DNA of 64,000 nucleotides from Jeotgalicoccus psychrophilus DSM 19085 (GCF_000425845.1 NZ_AUEF01000001.1:1-64000); one strand, 5' to 3'; positions 45,502 to 55,561 are shown, counted from the stretch's first letter. Notes: generated from the letters alone by a model not told the origin. Program-made: numbers and translations.

Positions 45502-46791
45502 TTACCGGTCCTTTCTTAAACCTTCAAGATCGCTTACGAACGAAGGGAACGATACGTCTATTGCGCTCGAATCATCAATTTCAATATTTGTATTTACTGC
45601 GATCGCCATAACGATCAGCATCATGATAATGCGGTGGTCATGATAGCCTTTAAAAAGCTGGTCCTGTTTAATTGTACTGTGACCTGGGCTCACTTTAAAG
45701 CCGTCATCATACTCTTCAAATGATACACCGAATTTTTCCAGTTCCGCAATAACTGCTGTGATGCGGTCTGTTTCTTTGAATCTTAATTCTTCTGATCCGC
45801 GGACAGTACTTGCTCCGCTGGCGAATACTGCAAGTACAGCGAGAATTGGAATTTCATCAATCAGGCGTGGAATTATATCTCCGTCGATATGGAACGGTTT
45901 TAAGTCTGGTGTATACTCTACTCTAATATCGCCGAACTTTTCACCTGTCGAATCGTGTTCGGTAATAGTAATGCTGCCGCCCATTTCTTTGACGACATCG
46001 ATAATGCCGGCACGCGTTTCGTTCAGAGATATATTTTCAATCGTAATATCCGCGCCTTCAATAATCAGTCCGAGCACGATTAAAAATGCTGCCGATGAAA
46101 TATCCCCCGGCACGGTTACGTCTGCCGCTGAAAGTTTACTGCCGCCGTTCAGTTTAACAGTTGTGCCCGATACGGAAATATCCGCACCGAACTGCGCCAT
46201 CATAATTTCCGAATGGTTGCGTGACTGATGTGTTTCATGAACGATTGTCTCTCCGTCTGTGAACAGTCCTGCAAACAGTATCGCACTTTTCACTTGTGCT
46301 GAAGCGATCGGCATATCGTATTCAAGCGGTTTTAAAACTGCCGGATAAATATTGACCGGCGGATATTTATCGTTCTTTAAGCTGATGTCAGCACCCATGT
46401 CAGACAGCGGTATAACGACGCGGTCCATCGGGCGTTTGGCAATTGTAGCATCACCTTCAACCGATGCGGTAATGTTTTTAAGACCAGCTAAGAGTCCGGT
46501 AATTAACCGTGTTGTTGTGCCGCTGTTGCCTGTATACAAAGTTTGTTCAGGTGACGTTAAACTGTCATGACCATTTGAAATAACTTTAAAATCATCGCCT
46601 TCACGCGTTATTTCAGCACCCAGCTGGCGCATATTTTCAAAAGTTCTGAGCGTGTCCGCACTGATTAAGGGACGGTATATATTTGTCGTTCCCTGACTCA
46701 GTGCACCGAGCATTAGAGCGCGGTGTGTAATCGACTTATCTCCAGGTACTCTTATGGTGCCTTTAAATGTTCCATTCAGTAATTGCTTCAT
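45502..46791 (-). CDS. aroA: 3-phosphoshikimate 1-carboxyvinyltransferase (EPSP synthase)
   Basis: AroA transfers the enolpyruvyl group from PEP to shikimate-3-phosphate, the sixth shikimate step. The 429 residues contain PGDKSITHRALMLG, YTGNSGTTTRLITGLL and the C-terminal RFKETDRI. The first stretch reads GDKSITHRA, and the glyphosate-loop glycine sits within GNSGTT rather than the GNAGTA form, so it is a class II-type enzyme. The ATG overlaps the aroB stop by 4 bp. It is the last of the aroC-aroB-aroA set. Confidence 0.96.
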   Translation of the reverse strand: MKQLLNGTFKGTIRVPGDKSITHRALMLGALSQGTTNIYRPLISADTLRTFENMRQLGAEITREGDDFKVISNGHDSLTSPEQTLYTGNSGTTTRLITGLLAGLKNITASVEGDATIAKRPMDRVVIPLSDMGADISLKNDKYPPVNIYPAVLKPLEYDMPIASAQVKSAILFAGLFTDGETIVHETHQSRNHSEIMMAQFGADISVSGTTVKLNGGSKLSAADVTVPGDISSAAFLIVLGLIIEGADITIENISLNETRAGIIDVVKEMGGSITITEHDSTGEKFGDIRVEYTPDLKPFHIDGDIIPRLIDEIPILAVLAVFASGASTVRGSEELRFKETDRITAVIAELEKFGVSFEEYDDGFKVSPGHSTIKQDQLFKGYHDHRIIMMLIVMAIAVNTNIEIDDSSAIDVSFPSFVSDLEGLRKDR

Positions 46792-47834
46792 ATGCGCTCC
46801 TTTAACGCTGTCAGTATATTTTTAAGTTCTGAAACTTTAATATCTGAGACAGCCAGTGTACTTTGATCTTTAAACAGCACGTAGCTGATATAGTCATTGC
46901 GGTGATTTTTTTTATCTTTCTGCATCAGACTGATCATTTCAGCAATGTCCATTTCTTTAAGCAGCAGAACTGGATAGCCATGATTTTCCATATAAGACAT
47001 ATAGACATCGATGTCGAAGGCTGTATCATTCAGTTCGTTGGATATATAAAGCGCTGCAATAATACCGAGCATAACTGCCTGGCCGTGAGGGATTTTATAT
47101 TTATATTCCACAGCATGAGCGAGTGTATGGCCTAAGTTTAAAAACTTGCGGCTGCCGCTCTCGTGTTCGTCTTCAATCACGATTTTCATTTTTGTTTCAA
47201 TGCCTTTAATGATAAACGGAGTGAGATTTTGTACATCGATACTGCCCTCAGTCACTGTAAGGAGTTCTTCAAGCGTCTCTGGACTGTGAATCATCGCGTG
47301 CTTAAACACTTCACCGAAACCGCTGAGAATTTCAGCAGAAGGCAGTGAATCAAGAAATTCAAGATCATAGATAACAGCTTTCGGACGGTAAAATGCACCG
47401 ATTAAGTTTTTACCGTGACGAGAATTAATCGCAGTTTTTCCGCCGATAGCGGAATCATGTGCGAGCAGTGTCGTCGGCACGTGAATATAGTCCACACCGC
47501 GAAGTACCATGCTTGCAATAAAGCCGCCGGCATCCCCCGTGGCACCGCCGCCTATAACGACAATTAGCGAATTGCGTTTAATGCCGGATGCCAGCAGTTC
47601 TTCCACAGTGTGCATTAAAGGAGAAACGTATTTAAACGGTTCTCCTCCTGTGACGACCAGCGGTGATTTTATAAATGATAATTTTGTCTCTTTGTATATA
47701 TCATATACATTTTCATCGATAATATAATATACGGATTCGTACTGTTCGGTATAAGTGTTTAACTTGTTTCCCAAAATATTCCGTGCAACGTGAATTTTAT
47801 AATTATTATCTTTATAGGCCGTCGAAATATCCAT
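46788..47834 (-). CDS. aroB: 3-dehydroquinate synthase
   Basis: The enzyme converts DAHP to 3-dehydroquinate with NAD and a divalent metal. The 348 residues have VIGGGATGDAGGFIAS for NAD, the motif VPTTLLAHDSAIGGKTAIN, and the metal ligands in GFGEVFKHAM, LNLGHTLAHAVE and PHGQAVMLG. It starts 1 bp after the aroC stop and overlaps aroA, forming a coupled set. Confidence 0.96.
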   Translation of the reverse strand: MDISTAYKDNNYKIHVARNILGNKLNTYTEQYESVYYIIDENVYDIYKETKLSFIKSPLVVTGGEPFKYVSPLMHTVEELLASGIKRNSLIVVIGGGATGDAGGFIASMVLRGVDYIHVPTTLLAHDSAIGGKTAINSRHGKNLIGAFYRPKAVIYDLEFLDSLPSAEILSGFGEVFKHAMIHSPETLEELLTVTEGSIDVQNLTPFIIKGIETKMKIVIEDEHESGSRKFLNLGHTLAHAVEYKYKIPHGQAVMLGIIAALYISNELNDTAFDIDVYMSYMENHGYPVLLLKEMDIAEMISLMQKDKKNHRNDYISYVLFKDQSTLAVSDIKVSELKNILTALKERI

Positions 47835-47835
47835 G

Positions 47836-49002
47836 TTAATACTCGCTTAAACGTTTATTGTACAATTCCAGTGATGCTTTCAGATCACCGAAGTCATCGC
47901 TAGGAAACTTGTCTAAAATAGCTTCTGCGACTTCAATGGCAACCATGTGTTCAGCAACAATCGAAGCAGCCGGCACTGCACAAGGATCACTGCGCTCAAT
48001 CGTTGCAGTAAATGCTTCTTTCGTATCAATATCGACACTCATTAACGGTTTGTATAAAGTCGGTATTGGCTTCATTACGCCGCGGACAACAATCGGCATT
48101 CCGGTCGTCATTCCGCCTTCGAAACCGCCTAAGTTGTTTGAGCTGCGGTAAAAACCGTCTTCTGAATCGAATTTAATTTCATCCTGAACTTCAGATCCCG
48201 GCGTTTCAGCCATTTTAAAGCCCATTCCGAATTCAACACCTTTAAATGCATTGATGCTGACGATGCTGCGTGCAATTTTTGCGTCGAGCTTACGGTCGTA
48301 ATGAACGTGAGATCCTAAACCTACCGGCGGATTCTCGACGATAACTTCAACGACGCCGCCAAGTGTATCTCCGGCTTTCTTAGCCGCATCAATAACTTCT
48401 TCTGCAGCTTTAGTCGCATCATCCGAAATCATACGCACGCTAGAGTTATTTGATTTGTCACTTAAAGTAGCATAATCGTATGCGCTGTCATCTGTGACCT
48501 GCCCTATTTTAGTCACGCGGGAAGTAATATTTATATCTAGAGCATGTAATAATTCTTTACAGAGTGCGCCTACAGCGACACGTGCAGTTGTTTCACGTGC
48601 AGAAGAACGCTCCAGAATATTGCGGAGATCACGGTGATTATACTTCATACCGCCAACCAGGTCAGCATGACCGGGACGCGGTTTTGTTATAATGCGTTTC
48701 ATTTCAGCTTCTTCCTCTTTAGTAATCGGCTCGTCACCCATAATATTGACCCAGTGTTTAAAGTCGTCATTATTGACTTCCATCATAATCGGGCTGCCGA
48801 GCGTCTTGCCGTGGCGGACACCTGAACCAAATTCGAAAGTATCTTTCTCAATCTGCATGCGGCGGCCGCGGCCGTATCCGCCCTGGCGTTTAAATAACTC
48901 TTCCTGCATGCGTTCTTTATTAATTGGAAGGTTCGAAGGGAAGCCTTCGACAATAGCGTTAACTTTCGGGCCGTGCGATTCTCCTGAAGTTAAAAATCTC
49001 AT
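47836..49002 (-). CDS. aroC: Chorismate synthase
   Basis: The FMN-dependent enzyme makes chorismate, the branch point to aromatic amino acids, folate and menaquinone. The 388 residues include [20 protein letters not shown]-like [25 protein letters not shown], and [13 protein letters not shown], with DPCAVPAA near the C-terminus. The ATG at 49002 has AGAGG 8 nt upstream; the GTG at 49011 is part of that site. It is the first of the aro genes here and lies downstream of ndk. Confidence 0.96.
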   Translation of the reverse strand: MRFLTSGESHGPKVNAIVEGFPSNLPINKERMQEELFKRQGGYGRGRRMQIEKDTFEFGSGVRHGKTLGSPIMMEVNNDDFKHWVNIMGDEPITKEEEAEMKRIITKPRPGHADLVGGMKYNHRDLRNILERSSARETTARVAVGALCKELLHALDINITSRVTKIGQVTDDSAYDYATLSDKSNNSSVRMISDDATKAAEEVIDAAKKAGDTLGGVVEVIVENPPVGLGSHVHYDRKLDAKIARSIVSINAFKGVEFGMGFKMAETPGSEVQDEIKFDSEDGFYRSSNNLGGFEGGMTTGMPIVVRGVMKPIPTLYKPLMSVDIDTKEAFTATIERSDPCAVPAASIVAEHMVAIEVAEAILDKFPSDDFGDLKASLELYNKRLSEY

Positions 49003-49045
49003 TGCAAGCACCTCTATCTGAATTATTTATTTATATTAATATATG

Positions 49046-49075
49046 AAAAAAAGACTGAGTAATGTTATTACCCAG
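49046..49075 (-). terminator. Terminator after ndk
   Basis: On the minus strand CTGGGTAA and TTACTCAG pair (one wobble) and are followed by TCTTTTTTT. It lies 15 bp after the ndk stop and before aroC, so the aro genes need read-through or their own promoter. Confidence 0.8.
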
Positions 49076-49089
49076 CCTGGCTGCAAGTT

Positions 49090-49536
49090 TTAGTAAATCC
49101 AAGGGCTATTAGACAGGTTGTAATCTAATACTTCAGATTCGTTGAAGAATAAGTTAATTTCTCTTTCAGCACTTTCAAGTGAATCTGAACCGTGAATGAT
49201 GTTTTTACCAACAGTTAAACCGAAGTCTCCGCGGATAGTTCCAGGTGCAGCTTCCTGCGGGTTAGTAGATCCTACAACTAAACGTGCAGTTTTAATTACG
49301 TTTTCACCTTCAAGAACCATTGCAAAAACAGGTCCAGAAGTAATGAATTCTACAAGCTCGCCGAAGAAAGGTCTTTCACTGTGTTCACCGTAGTGAGTTT
49401 TAGCAAGATCTTCAGATACCTGCATCAGTTTAGCACCAACAACTTTGAATCCTTTGTTTTCTAATCTTTCAACGATAGGTCCGATAAGATTTCTTTGGAC
49501 GCCGTCTGGTTTAATCATAAGAAATGTTTTTTCCAT
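49090..49536 (-). CDS. ndk: Nucleoside diphosphate kinase
   Basis: Ndk balances nucleoside triphosphate pools by phosphate transfer through a histidine. The 148 residues include [39 protein letters not shown] (in two parts) and the catalytic histidine in [16 protein letters not shown] probable promoter lies upstream (49572-49601) and a terminator after it, so it can be a single transcript between hepT and aroC. Confidence 0.97.
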   Translation of the reverse strand: MEKTFLMIKPDGVQRNLIGPIVERLENKGFKVVGAKLMQVSEDLAKTHYGEHSERPFFGELVEFITSGPVFAMVLEGENVIKTARLVVGSTNPQEAAPGTIRGDFGLTVGKNIIHGSDSLESAEREINLFFNESEVLDYNLSNSPWIY

Positions 49537-49571
49537 TATAATAAGCTCCCTTAAATATGTTTTCGACTATT

Positions 49572-49601
49572 ATTTTAGCATTATATACAGTGTGTTTACA
49601 A
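49572..49601 (-). promoter_or_regulatory. Probable promoter of ndk
   Basis: TTGTAA (49601-49596) and TAAAAT (49577-49572) are 18 bp apart on the minus strand, just after the hepT stop codon. The -35 box matches the consensus at four of six positions. Confidence 0.5.
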
Positions 49602-49602
49602 A

Positions 49603-50556
49603 CTAATTTCGTCTGTTTTTTAACATACCGGTAATTTCAGTAAAATAATGTCTGATTGGTTCGTCAATATTGCTGATTTCAGCTTCAGCCTGCTCTAAAT
49701 GCTCTGTACTTACCCGAAGTGCCTGGTCGACTGCATCACTGTTTAGAATATAGTCGATTAATGCACCTGGATTTTCTTTCGTGTCAGAGAATTTTTCCAG
49801 CATCGCTTTGAATACTGGATCACTGTCTCTTAAGAGCAGCACTGGTAATGTGTAATGCCCATTTTTGATATCCGAGTAATTCGGCTTGCCGAGCGTACGT
49901 GTACTGCCCGTAAAGTCGAGACAGTCATCGATAATCTGGAAACTCATGCCGATGTGATAACCGTACGTGCGCAGTTTGTCCATCAGCTCATCTTCGAGAT
50001 GTGCTGCATGCCCGCCGAGTTCGATGCTCAATACGATTAACAGCGCAGTTTTACGGTAAATTTTTCTGAAATACTCATCCAGTGTCTGGGCTGCGTCAAA
50101 CTGCGTATCGAACTGGATAAGTTCACCCTGCACGATTTCCCGGATGCCTGAAGAATATGTCTCATGGAATTTGCGGCTGTCGATTTTACTGACAATCTGC
50201 AGTGCGGAAGACAGCAAATAGTTTCCTGTGTTGACAGCCTGAAAATAACCGTGCTCGTAAAAGACAGTCGGCTTGCCTCTTCTGAGTTCACTGTCGTCGA
50301 TAATATCATCGTGCACAAGTGTTGCCATATGAAGCAGTTCGAGACTCGCACTTGTTTTCAGTACATCATTATAGTGCTCTTTATCCCCTAATTTACCCGC
50401 GAGTATAGTAAACATGGGACGAAGTTTCTTTCCCCCAGAGTTAAACAGCTCGAAACTCTTATCATTAACGATCGTACCATTTGGTTTAAGTTCTTCTTTA
50501 ACAATTTTTTTAACATGGGACAATTCCCCTGCCATAATTTTCTTTAAAGATTTCAC
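49603..50556 (-). CDS. hepT: Heptaprenyl diphosphate synthase, component II (catalytic)
   Basis: This trans-prenyltransferase has 317 residues and makes the C35 (or similar) side chain of menaquinone with HepS. The two aspartate-rich motifs are present, LVHDDIIDDSELRRG and FQIIDDCLDFTG, together with GGKKLRPMF near the N-terminus. The GTG start overlaps the menG stop by 4 bp (ATGTGA). Chain length is set by residues before the first motif and cannot be stated firmly. Confidence 0.94.
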   Translation of the reverse strand: MKSLKKIMAGELSHVKKIVKEELKPNGTIVNDKSFELFNSGGKKLRPMFTILAGKLGDKEHYNDVLKTSASLELLHMATLVHDDIIDDSELRRGKPTVFYEHGYFQAVNTGNYLLSSALQIVSKIDSRKFHETYSSGIREIVQGELIQFDTQFDAAQTLDEYFRKIYRKTALLIVLSIELGGHAAHLEDELMDKLRTYGYHIGMSFQIIDDCLDFTGSTRTLGKPNYSDIKNGHYTLPVLLLRDSDPVFKAMLEKFSDTKENPGALIDYILNSDAVDQALRVSTEHLEQAEAEISNIDEPIRHYFTEITGMLKNRRN

Positions 50557-51254
50557 ATTGCAGCCTCTAGCGGTTTATATCCGATATGAGTAGCTGCAGT
50601 ACCAAATGTATGAGGGATTACTTTGATATTTATATATCCGTTCTGATGCATCATCGATTTTAATTCATCTTTTGATAAAAAATTGCTTGTCGATTCATAC
50701 AGCCACGTGTATTCCTGGCCACTGCCGGCAATCAGCTGACCAAGGTACGGCATAATTTTACCGAAGTAAATATTAAAACCGTAGTTAATCAACCCGTTTT
50801 CCGGATTTGATGTTTCAAGAATAACAAGCTGGCCGCCTGGTTTTAAGACGCGGTAAAATTCCTCGACTGCTTTATTATAGTCAGGCAGATTGCGCAGACC
50901 GAATCCAATCGTAATAATATCGAATGAATTATCCTCGTAAGGAAGTTCAGTTGCATCGCCCTGCAGCAGCGTGATGTTTTTAATATCAGCTGTTTTTTCA
51001 GCGGCTACTTTCAGCATGTTTTCACTGAAATCCAGCCCCGTTATATCAGCCTCTTTATTTTCAGCAAGCTGAATAGTCCAGTCACCTGTACCGCAGCACA
51101 AATCGAGTACCTGATGGCCCGGTTTCACAAAGATTTCCTTGTTCGTGCGGTTACGCCATATCGTATGCTGATTAAAGCTTATAATATCGTTCATATGGTC
51201 GTAATCATCTGAAATGGAATTAAAGATTGTCTGAATTCTGTTTTCTGTTTGCAT
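50553..51254 (-). CDS. menG: Demethylmenaquinone methyltransferase MenG
   Basis: MenG (UbiE family) does the last step of menaquinone synthesis, methylating demethylmenaquinone with AdoMet. The 233 residues show YDHMNDIISFNQHTIWR, the AdoMet motif VLDLCCGTGDWTI, DITGLDFSENML, and DIITIGFGLRNLPD. The ATG overlaps the hepS stop by one base (TAATG). Its place between hepS and hepT links head and tail of menaquinone synthesis. Confidence 0.95.
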   Translation of the reverse strand: MQTENRIQTIFNSISDDYDHMNDIISFNQHTIWRNRTNKEIFVKPGHQVLDLCCGTGDWTIQLAENKEADITGLDFSENMLKVAAEKTADIKNITLLQGDATELPYEDNSFDIITIGFGLRNLPDYNKAVEEFYRVLKPGGQLVILETSNPENGLINYGFNIYFGKIMPYLGQLIAGSGQEYTWLYESTSNFLSKDELKSMMHQNGYINIKVIPHTFGTAATHIGYKPLEAAM

Positions 51255-51760
51255 TAGCGCTCACCTTTTGTATTTATTATGTATGCCAGCTTTGAACGGT
51301 CAATGTTTTTAATATAACGGCCGAGTACGTTATCGAGATCAGACGTCACATACCCATTATCTATTAAATACAAAAGCGGTGCAAATAGCAGGTACTTTAA
51401 TTCGCTGTCGGAAACTTCGAGAGCGTCTTCGTAAAGTCTGGATTTTTTAGATGATAGGAGTTTGGATATTTCCACCATGTCATGAACGACATCCATTTCA
51501 CAGTGGCTTGCAAGTGACGAGTAAAACTCGCTGAAATAAAAGTCCCCGGCAAGAACGTGGCTTTCCCGTTCATCAGCAGAAGGTATCCGGTCGAGCTGAT
51601 TTAAAGCATATGTAAATAAAAGAACCGCATTTGCAACGTGTCTTTTATGAATTATATTTTTACTGTCTGAAAAAAAGTCAGTAATTTCATTTTGATCAAG
51701 CTTAGTAATCAATTCAGATAATGCTGAATCGTTATATGGTTGCACGGCTGAGTATTTCAT
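51254..51760 (-). CDS. hepS: Heptaprenyl diphosphate synthase, component I
   Basis: This small non-catalytic subunit partners HepT. It has 168 residues, is mostly helical, and lacks DDxxD motifs, as expected for HepS/HepPP_syn_1. The patterns SHVLAGDFYFSEFYSSLA and SELKYLLFAPLLYLIDNGYV fit the family. The start at 51760 follows AAGGTGATATTT; the long frame to 51943 would run into hup and its terminator. It heads the hepS-menG-hepT unit. Confidence 0.85.
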   Translation of the reverse strand: MKYSAVQPYNDSALSELITKLDQNEITDFFSDSKNIIHKRHVANAVLLFTYALNQLDRIPSADERESHVLAGDFYFSEFYSSLASHCEMDVVHDMVEISKLLSSKKSRLYEDALEVSDSELKYLLFAPLLYLIDNGYVTSDLDNVLGRYIKNIDRSKLAYIINTKGER

Positions 51761-51783
51761 AAATATCACCTTATAAATGAATA

Positions 51784-51807
51784 GACCTAACGTTTCAAAG
51801 TTAGGCC
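51784..51807 (-). terminator. Hairpin between hup and hepS
   Basis: GGCCTAAC and GTTAGGTC pair (one wobble) around an 8-nt loop on the minus strand. The following T content is modest, so partial read-through from hup into hepS-menG-hepT is likely. Confidence 0.6.
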
Positions 51808-51818
51808 TAGTAGATAAA

Positions 51819-52091
51819 TTATTTAACTGCGTCTTTAAGTGCTTTACCAGCTTTAAATGCAGGTACTTTTGATGCTGGGATTTCGATTTCTTCACCAGAC
51901 TGCGGGTTGCGGCCTTTTCTTGCAGCACGGTCACGTACTTCAAAGTTACCGAATCCGATTAACTGTACTTTTTCACCATTTTGAAGTGAACCTTGAATTG
52001 ATTCAAAAACTGCGTCTACTGCAGCTCCTGCTTCTTTTTTTGTAAGGTCAGCTTTGTCGCTGACAGCGTTGATTAAATCTGTCTTATTCAT
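51819..52091 (-). CDS. hup: HU family DNA-binding protein
   Basis: This small histone-like protein of 90 residues bends and packs DNA as a dimer. It shows [20 protein letters not shown], the conserved [19 protein letters not shown] with the DNA-binding arm, and [19 protein letters not shown]. It has a strong ribosome site (AGGAGGT) and a clear promoter at 52140-52168, consistent with high expression. It lies upstream of hepS, as in Bacillus and Staphylococcus. Confidence 0.97.
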   Translation of the reverse strand: MNKTDLINAVSDKADLTKKEAGAAVDAVFESIQGSLQNGEKVQLIGFGNFEVRDRAARKGRNPQSGEEIEIPASKVPAFKAGKALKDAVK

Positions 52092-52114
52092 CTGATAGAC
52101 CTCCTATAATCTGT

Positions 52115-52133
52115 ATAATGATTTTATCATTAT
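52115..52133. promoter_or_regulatory. Perfect 8-bp palindrome in the hup leader
   Basis: ATAATGAT and ATCATTAT are separated by 3 bp, between the hup promoter and its ribosome site. It could be an operator for an unknown regulator or a small mRNA hairpin. No known consensus is claimed. Confidence 0.45.
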
Positions 52134-52139
52134 GTTTTG

Positions 52140-52168
52140 ACTTTACCATACGGCCGTAGGGACTGCAA
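52140..52168 (-). promoter_or_regulatory. Sigma-A promoter of hup
   Basis: TTGCAG (52168-52163) and TAAAGT (52145-52140) are separated by 17 bp on the minus strand, with TGG in front of the -10 box resembling an extended -10. The hup start is about 50 bp downstream. Confidence 0.7.
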
Positions 52169-52206
52169 CGGATTTAACCGTTTTTTCCATTAAAAATTGA
52201 AGTGAC

Positions 52207-52926
52207 TTAACTTTTATGCACACTTGTCATAAATATTGCTTCGTTATTTTCATCAACTGTCATTTCAGGCGAGTATATCGGCACTATTGGTGTATATTCA
52301 TACAATACTTCACGAATATCTTCTCCAGTCTCGAATTCGAGACCTTCATTCTCAATCATCATATTCAGATCATCTCTGTAATCGACGACGAAATCCTGAC
52401 CGCCGCTGTAATAGACATTAAGTTCCTGTCCTGTATAAGGACTAGTAACTGTCGGATTGTCAGCGAGGTTATAATGCTCAAGGTCAAGCTGATATACGTT
52501 AGGGCCGACTTGTTCTCCAAGTTCCACATGTTCACCCATGCCGTTAATCCGGAGGCTGAGTGAGCGGAGCTCTTCGATTATTGCAAGGTCTGCAATTTTC
52601 ACAGTGGGATCTTCTTCTTCATCGAGTATAACATACTGAAAGTTTCCGCCGTTTTCGTATGCCGTTACCGGAATCTCGCTTAAATATTCCGGTACGACTC
52701 TGGTGAATTCAATCGGGTATTCCAAATACTCAACAGCATCTTCAGTCGTTTTAATCGGCAGAATGCCGCCTTCAGACTCCTGGAAGTTGTCGACTGCATT
52801 CTGGACGTTCTGAATATCTGTTTCAGGCGGAATATTGCTGCCTGCCCGCTGGTCATCCGGATACATGCACCCCGTCAGCACAACGAGTGACAGCGTGAAA
52901 GTTAAAAGAAATCCTAATTTACGCAT
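52207..52926 (-). CDS. YphF-like lipoprotein
   Basis: The protein has 239 residues. The N-terminal signal ends in the lipobox VVLTGC with the lipidated cysteine at 20, followed by an acidic extracellular domain. The place after gpsA and yphE and before hup corresponds to YphF of bacilli, and the GGILPIKT and EYPIEF patterns near the N-terminus fit my memory of that family. Function is unknown. The ATG lies 8 nt after GGAGG and overlaps the yphE end by 8 bp. Confidence 0.8.
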   Translation of the reverse strand: MRKLGFLLTFTLSLVVLTGCMYPDDQRAGSNIPPETDIQNVQNAVDNFQESEGGILPIKTTEDAVEYLEYPIEFTRVVPEYLSEIPVTAYENGGNFQYVILDEEEDPTVKIADLAIIEELRSLSLRINGMGEHVELGEQVGPNVYQLDLEHYNLADNPTVTSPYTGQELNVYYSGGQDFVVDYRDDLNMMIENEGLEFETGEDIREVLYEYTPIVPIYSPEMTVDENNEAIFMTSVHKS

Positions 52927-53125
52927 GTGTGGATCCTCCGATGACTAAAATCATCAGCAGAAAAGCGAGTATTAAAAGTACCCATGCAATTAAAGAAATA
53001 AAGACGCTGACGAAACGAATAGTAATTACAAACCTTGCCAGATAAATTAATACCGCTGCAAGTGCCATAAAGCCAATCGACACGAATGACACCCACATTA
53101 AGTCCATTCTTGAAATATCAAACAT
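52919..53125 (-). CDS. YphE-like DUF2768 membrane protein
   Basis: The protein has 68 residues with two hydrophobic spans (about 7-30 and 35-62) and very short loops. It matches the DUF2768/YphE family by size, topology and position between gpsA and yphF. Function is unknown. It is coupled to yphF through an 8-bp overlap. Confidence 0.8.
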   Translation of the reverse strand: MFDISRMDLMWVSFVSIGFMALAAVLIYLARFVITIRFVSVFISLIAWVLLILAFLLMILVIGGSTHA

Positions 53126-53139
53126 ACATATACCTCTAA

Positions 53140-54192
53140 CTATTTACTATTTTTTATTTGACTCTCTAATAATTGTTTCAAGCCTTCTGATTCCGAAGTC
53201 TTCTCACGCTTCATCAGCGCACTGAATGCTTCGTCTTCGCTGATTCCATTAAATAAGTAACCGTATAAAACTTTCGTAATCGGCATATCGACATCGTGTA
53301 TTTCAGCGAGTTCATAAGTCGCTCTCGTCGTATTGACACCTTCGACGACCATGCCCATCTTCTCGGTAGCTTCTTCAAGAGATAAGCCGCCAGCCAGCAT
53401 TTGCCCGCAGCGGTAATTTCTTGAGTGCTGGCTCGTCGCTGTAACAATTAAGTCGCCCATCCCCGTCAATCCGAGGAATGTCAGCGGGTTCGCCCCAAGT
53501 TTTGTGCCGAGACGTGCAATTTCATGCAGACCGCGTGTAATTACAGCAGCTTTCGGATTGTCACCGAAACCGTAGCCGGCCAGTGCGCCGACGGCCAGTG
53601 CAACGATATTCTTCAATGCACCGCCGATTTCAACGCCGACCATATCGTTATTAACATATACTCTGAAATAATCCGTCATAAAGACATCCTGAATAACTTC
53701 TGCACCTTCCTCACGGATAGAGGCAGTGCTGACTGTCGTCGGCTGTCTGATTGCGACTTCTTCCGCGTGGCTCGGTCCGCTGAGTACACAGATGTCCGAT
53801 ACGCGGTCTTCATCGAATACTTCTTCAAGCACTTCAGAGACACGGTTGTACGTATTTAATTCAAGTCCTTTTGCGACATGCACAACGAGGACCTGTTTAT
53901 CTAATTTTTTTAAGAGTTTATTTAACTCAGACGCTACAGAACGCATTGCGTTAACAGGTACAGCCAGCACGAGGACTTCTGCATGTGCTGCTGCTTCTTC
54001 CAGTGACGCTGTTGCTGTAATACCTGCTGACAGCTCAATATCTTTTAAATAACGGCTGTTCGTATGCGACTCATTTATTTCTAAAACAGTATCTTGATTT
54101 CTCCCGTACATCATTACCCGATTATTATTGTCATTTAAGACCATCGAGAGGCTTGTACCAAAACTACCTGTTCCAATGACTGAGATGTTCAT
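53140..54192 (-). CDS. gpsA: NAD(P)-dependent glycerol-3-phosphate dehydrogenase GpsA
   Basis: The enzyme reduces dihydroxyacetone phosphate to sn-glycerol-3-phosphate, the backbone of phospholipids and teichoic acids. The 350 residues show the Rossmann loop VIGTGSFGTSLSMVL, VVHVAKGLE, LSGPSHAEEV, the catalytic lysine in GGALKNIVALAVGA and GLTGMGDLIVTATS. The ATG at 54192 has AGGT 6 nt upstream; the one at 54198 overlaps that site. It lies 15 bp after der. Confidence 0.96.
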   Translation of the reverse strand: MNISVIGTGSFGTSLSMVLNDNNNRVMMYGRNQDTVLEINESHTNSRYLKDIELSAGITATASLEEAAAHAEVLVLAVPVNAMRSVASELNKLLKKLDKQVLVVHVAKGLELNTYNRVSEVLEEVFDEDRVSDICVLSGPSHAEEVAIRQPTTVSTASIREEGAEVIQDVFMTDYFRVYVNNDMVGVEIGGALKNIVALAVGALAGYGFGDNPKAAVITRGLHEIARLGTKLGANPLTFLGLTGMGDLIVTATSQHSRNYRCGQMLAGGLSLEEATEKMGMVVEGVNTTRATYELAEIHDVDMPITKVLYGYLFNGISEDEAFSALMKREKTSESEGLKQLLESQIKNSK

Positions 54193-54207
54193 ATTCATAC
54201 CTACTTT

Positions 54208-55521
54208 CTAATTTCTTTTACGGGTGATAATGTGAATCGGAGTGCCGGTAAAATCAAATGCTTTACGCAGCTGATTTTCAATATACCGTCTGTAGCTGAA
54301 ATGCATCAGCTCAACGTCGTTCACGAACAAGACGAATGTCGGCGGACCAACACTGACCTGCGTACCGTAATAGATGCTTAAACGGCGTCCTGTGGAGTCT
54401 GTAGGTGTCGGGTTCATGCTGACACTGTCTACAAGTACTTCGTTCAATGTACTCGACTTCACGCGCATATTGCTTGATGCATATGCCTGCTGAATAAGCG
54501 GGAATAAAGTTTTAAGACGGACTTTAGTCATTGCAGAGACGAAAGTAATTGGTGCATAATCCAGATACTGGAAGTTTGATCTGATATCCAGTTCGAATTC
54601 GCGCATTGTTTTTTCATCTTTTTCAACTGCGTCCCATTTGTTGACGACGATAATAATCGCACGTCCTGCTTCGTGGGCAAGACCGGCAATTCTCTTGTCC
54701 TGTTCACGTATGCCTTCTTCACCGTTAATAATAACGAGAACCACATTGGAACGTTCAATGGCACGAGTGGCACGAAGAACTGAATATTTCTCTGTTGCTT
54801 CGTAGACTTTACCGCGCTTTCTCATACCTGCTGTGTCAATCAATGTATAAGATTCATCTTCAAACGTATAGCCCGTATCCACCGCATCGCGGGTCGTACC
54901 GGCTATATCGGAAACGATAACACGTTCCTCGCCGAGAATTGCGTTGACAAGGCTGGATTTACCAACATTCGGACGGCCTATTAATGACACTTTGATAGAC
55001 GGGTCTTCTTCAACTTCAGTTTCCAGAGTTTCAAAGTGCTTGACGATTTCGTCGAGCGCATCACCAAGTCCGAGACCATGTGAACCTGATACAGGCCATG
55101 GTTCACCGAGACCAAGCTGGTAAAACTCATATATTTCACTGCGCATTTCATAGTTATCAATTTTGTTTACTGCAAGAACGACGGGTTTTTTTGATTTCTG
55201 CAAAATTCTTGCGACGAATAAATCATCGCTTGTAACGCCATCTCTCCCGTTCACAATCATTAAAATAACATCTGCTTCAAGAATCGCAATTTCCGCCTGC
55301 ATTTTAATCTGCTGCTGAAACGGCTCATCTTTAATTTCAATACCGCCGGTATCAATTAAATTAAAGTTATAATTTAACCAGTCACCTTCGGCGTACAATC
55401 TATCTCTTGTAACACCTGGAGAATCTTCGACAATTGCCTTTCTTTCTCCGATAATTCTGTTAAAAAGCGTGGACTTGCCGACATTCGGCCGCCCTACTAC
55501 TGCTACTGTTGGTTTATACAT
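54208..55521 (-). CDS. der: Ribosome-associated GTPase Der (EngA)
   Basis: Der has two GTPase domains in tandem and is needed for 50S ribosome assembly. The 436 residues contain G1 [17 protein letters not shown]3 DTGGI, G4 NKID in the first domain, and [14 protein letters not shown] and NKWD in the second. A C-terminal KH-like domain follows. The ATG at 55521 lies after GGGAGGGTAACA; the longer GTG start is rejected. Length equals the usual 436. Confidence 0.96.
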   Translation of the reverse strand: MYKPTVAVVGRPNVGKSTLFNRIIGERKAIVEDSPGVTRDRLYAEGDWLNYNFNLIDTGGIEIKDEPFQQQIKMQAEIAILEADVILMIVNGRDGVTSDDLFVARILQKSKKPVVLAVNKIDNYEMRSEIYEFYQLGLGEPWPVSGSHGLGLGDALDEIVKHFETLETEVEEDPSIKVSLIGRPNVGKSSLVNAILGEERVIVSDIAGTTRDAVDTGYTFEDESYTLIDTAGMRKRGKVYEATEKYSVLRATRAIERSNVVLVIINGEEGIREQDKRIAGLAHEAGRAIIIVVNKWDAVEKDEKTMREFELDIRSNFQYLDYAPITFVSAMTKVRLKTLFPLIQQAYASSNMRVKSSTLNEVLVDSVSMNPTPTDSTGRRLSIYYGTQVSVGPPTFVLFVNDVELMHFSYRRYIENQLRKAFDFTGTPIHIITRKRN

Positions 55522-55561
55522 TGTTACCCTCCCTGTATGCACATTTATTTTAACACAAATA

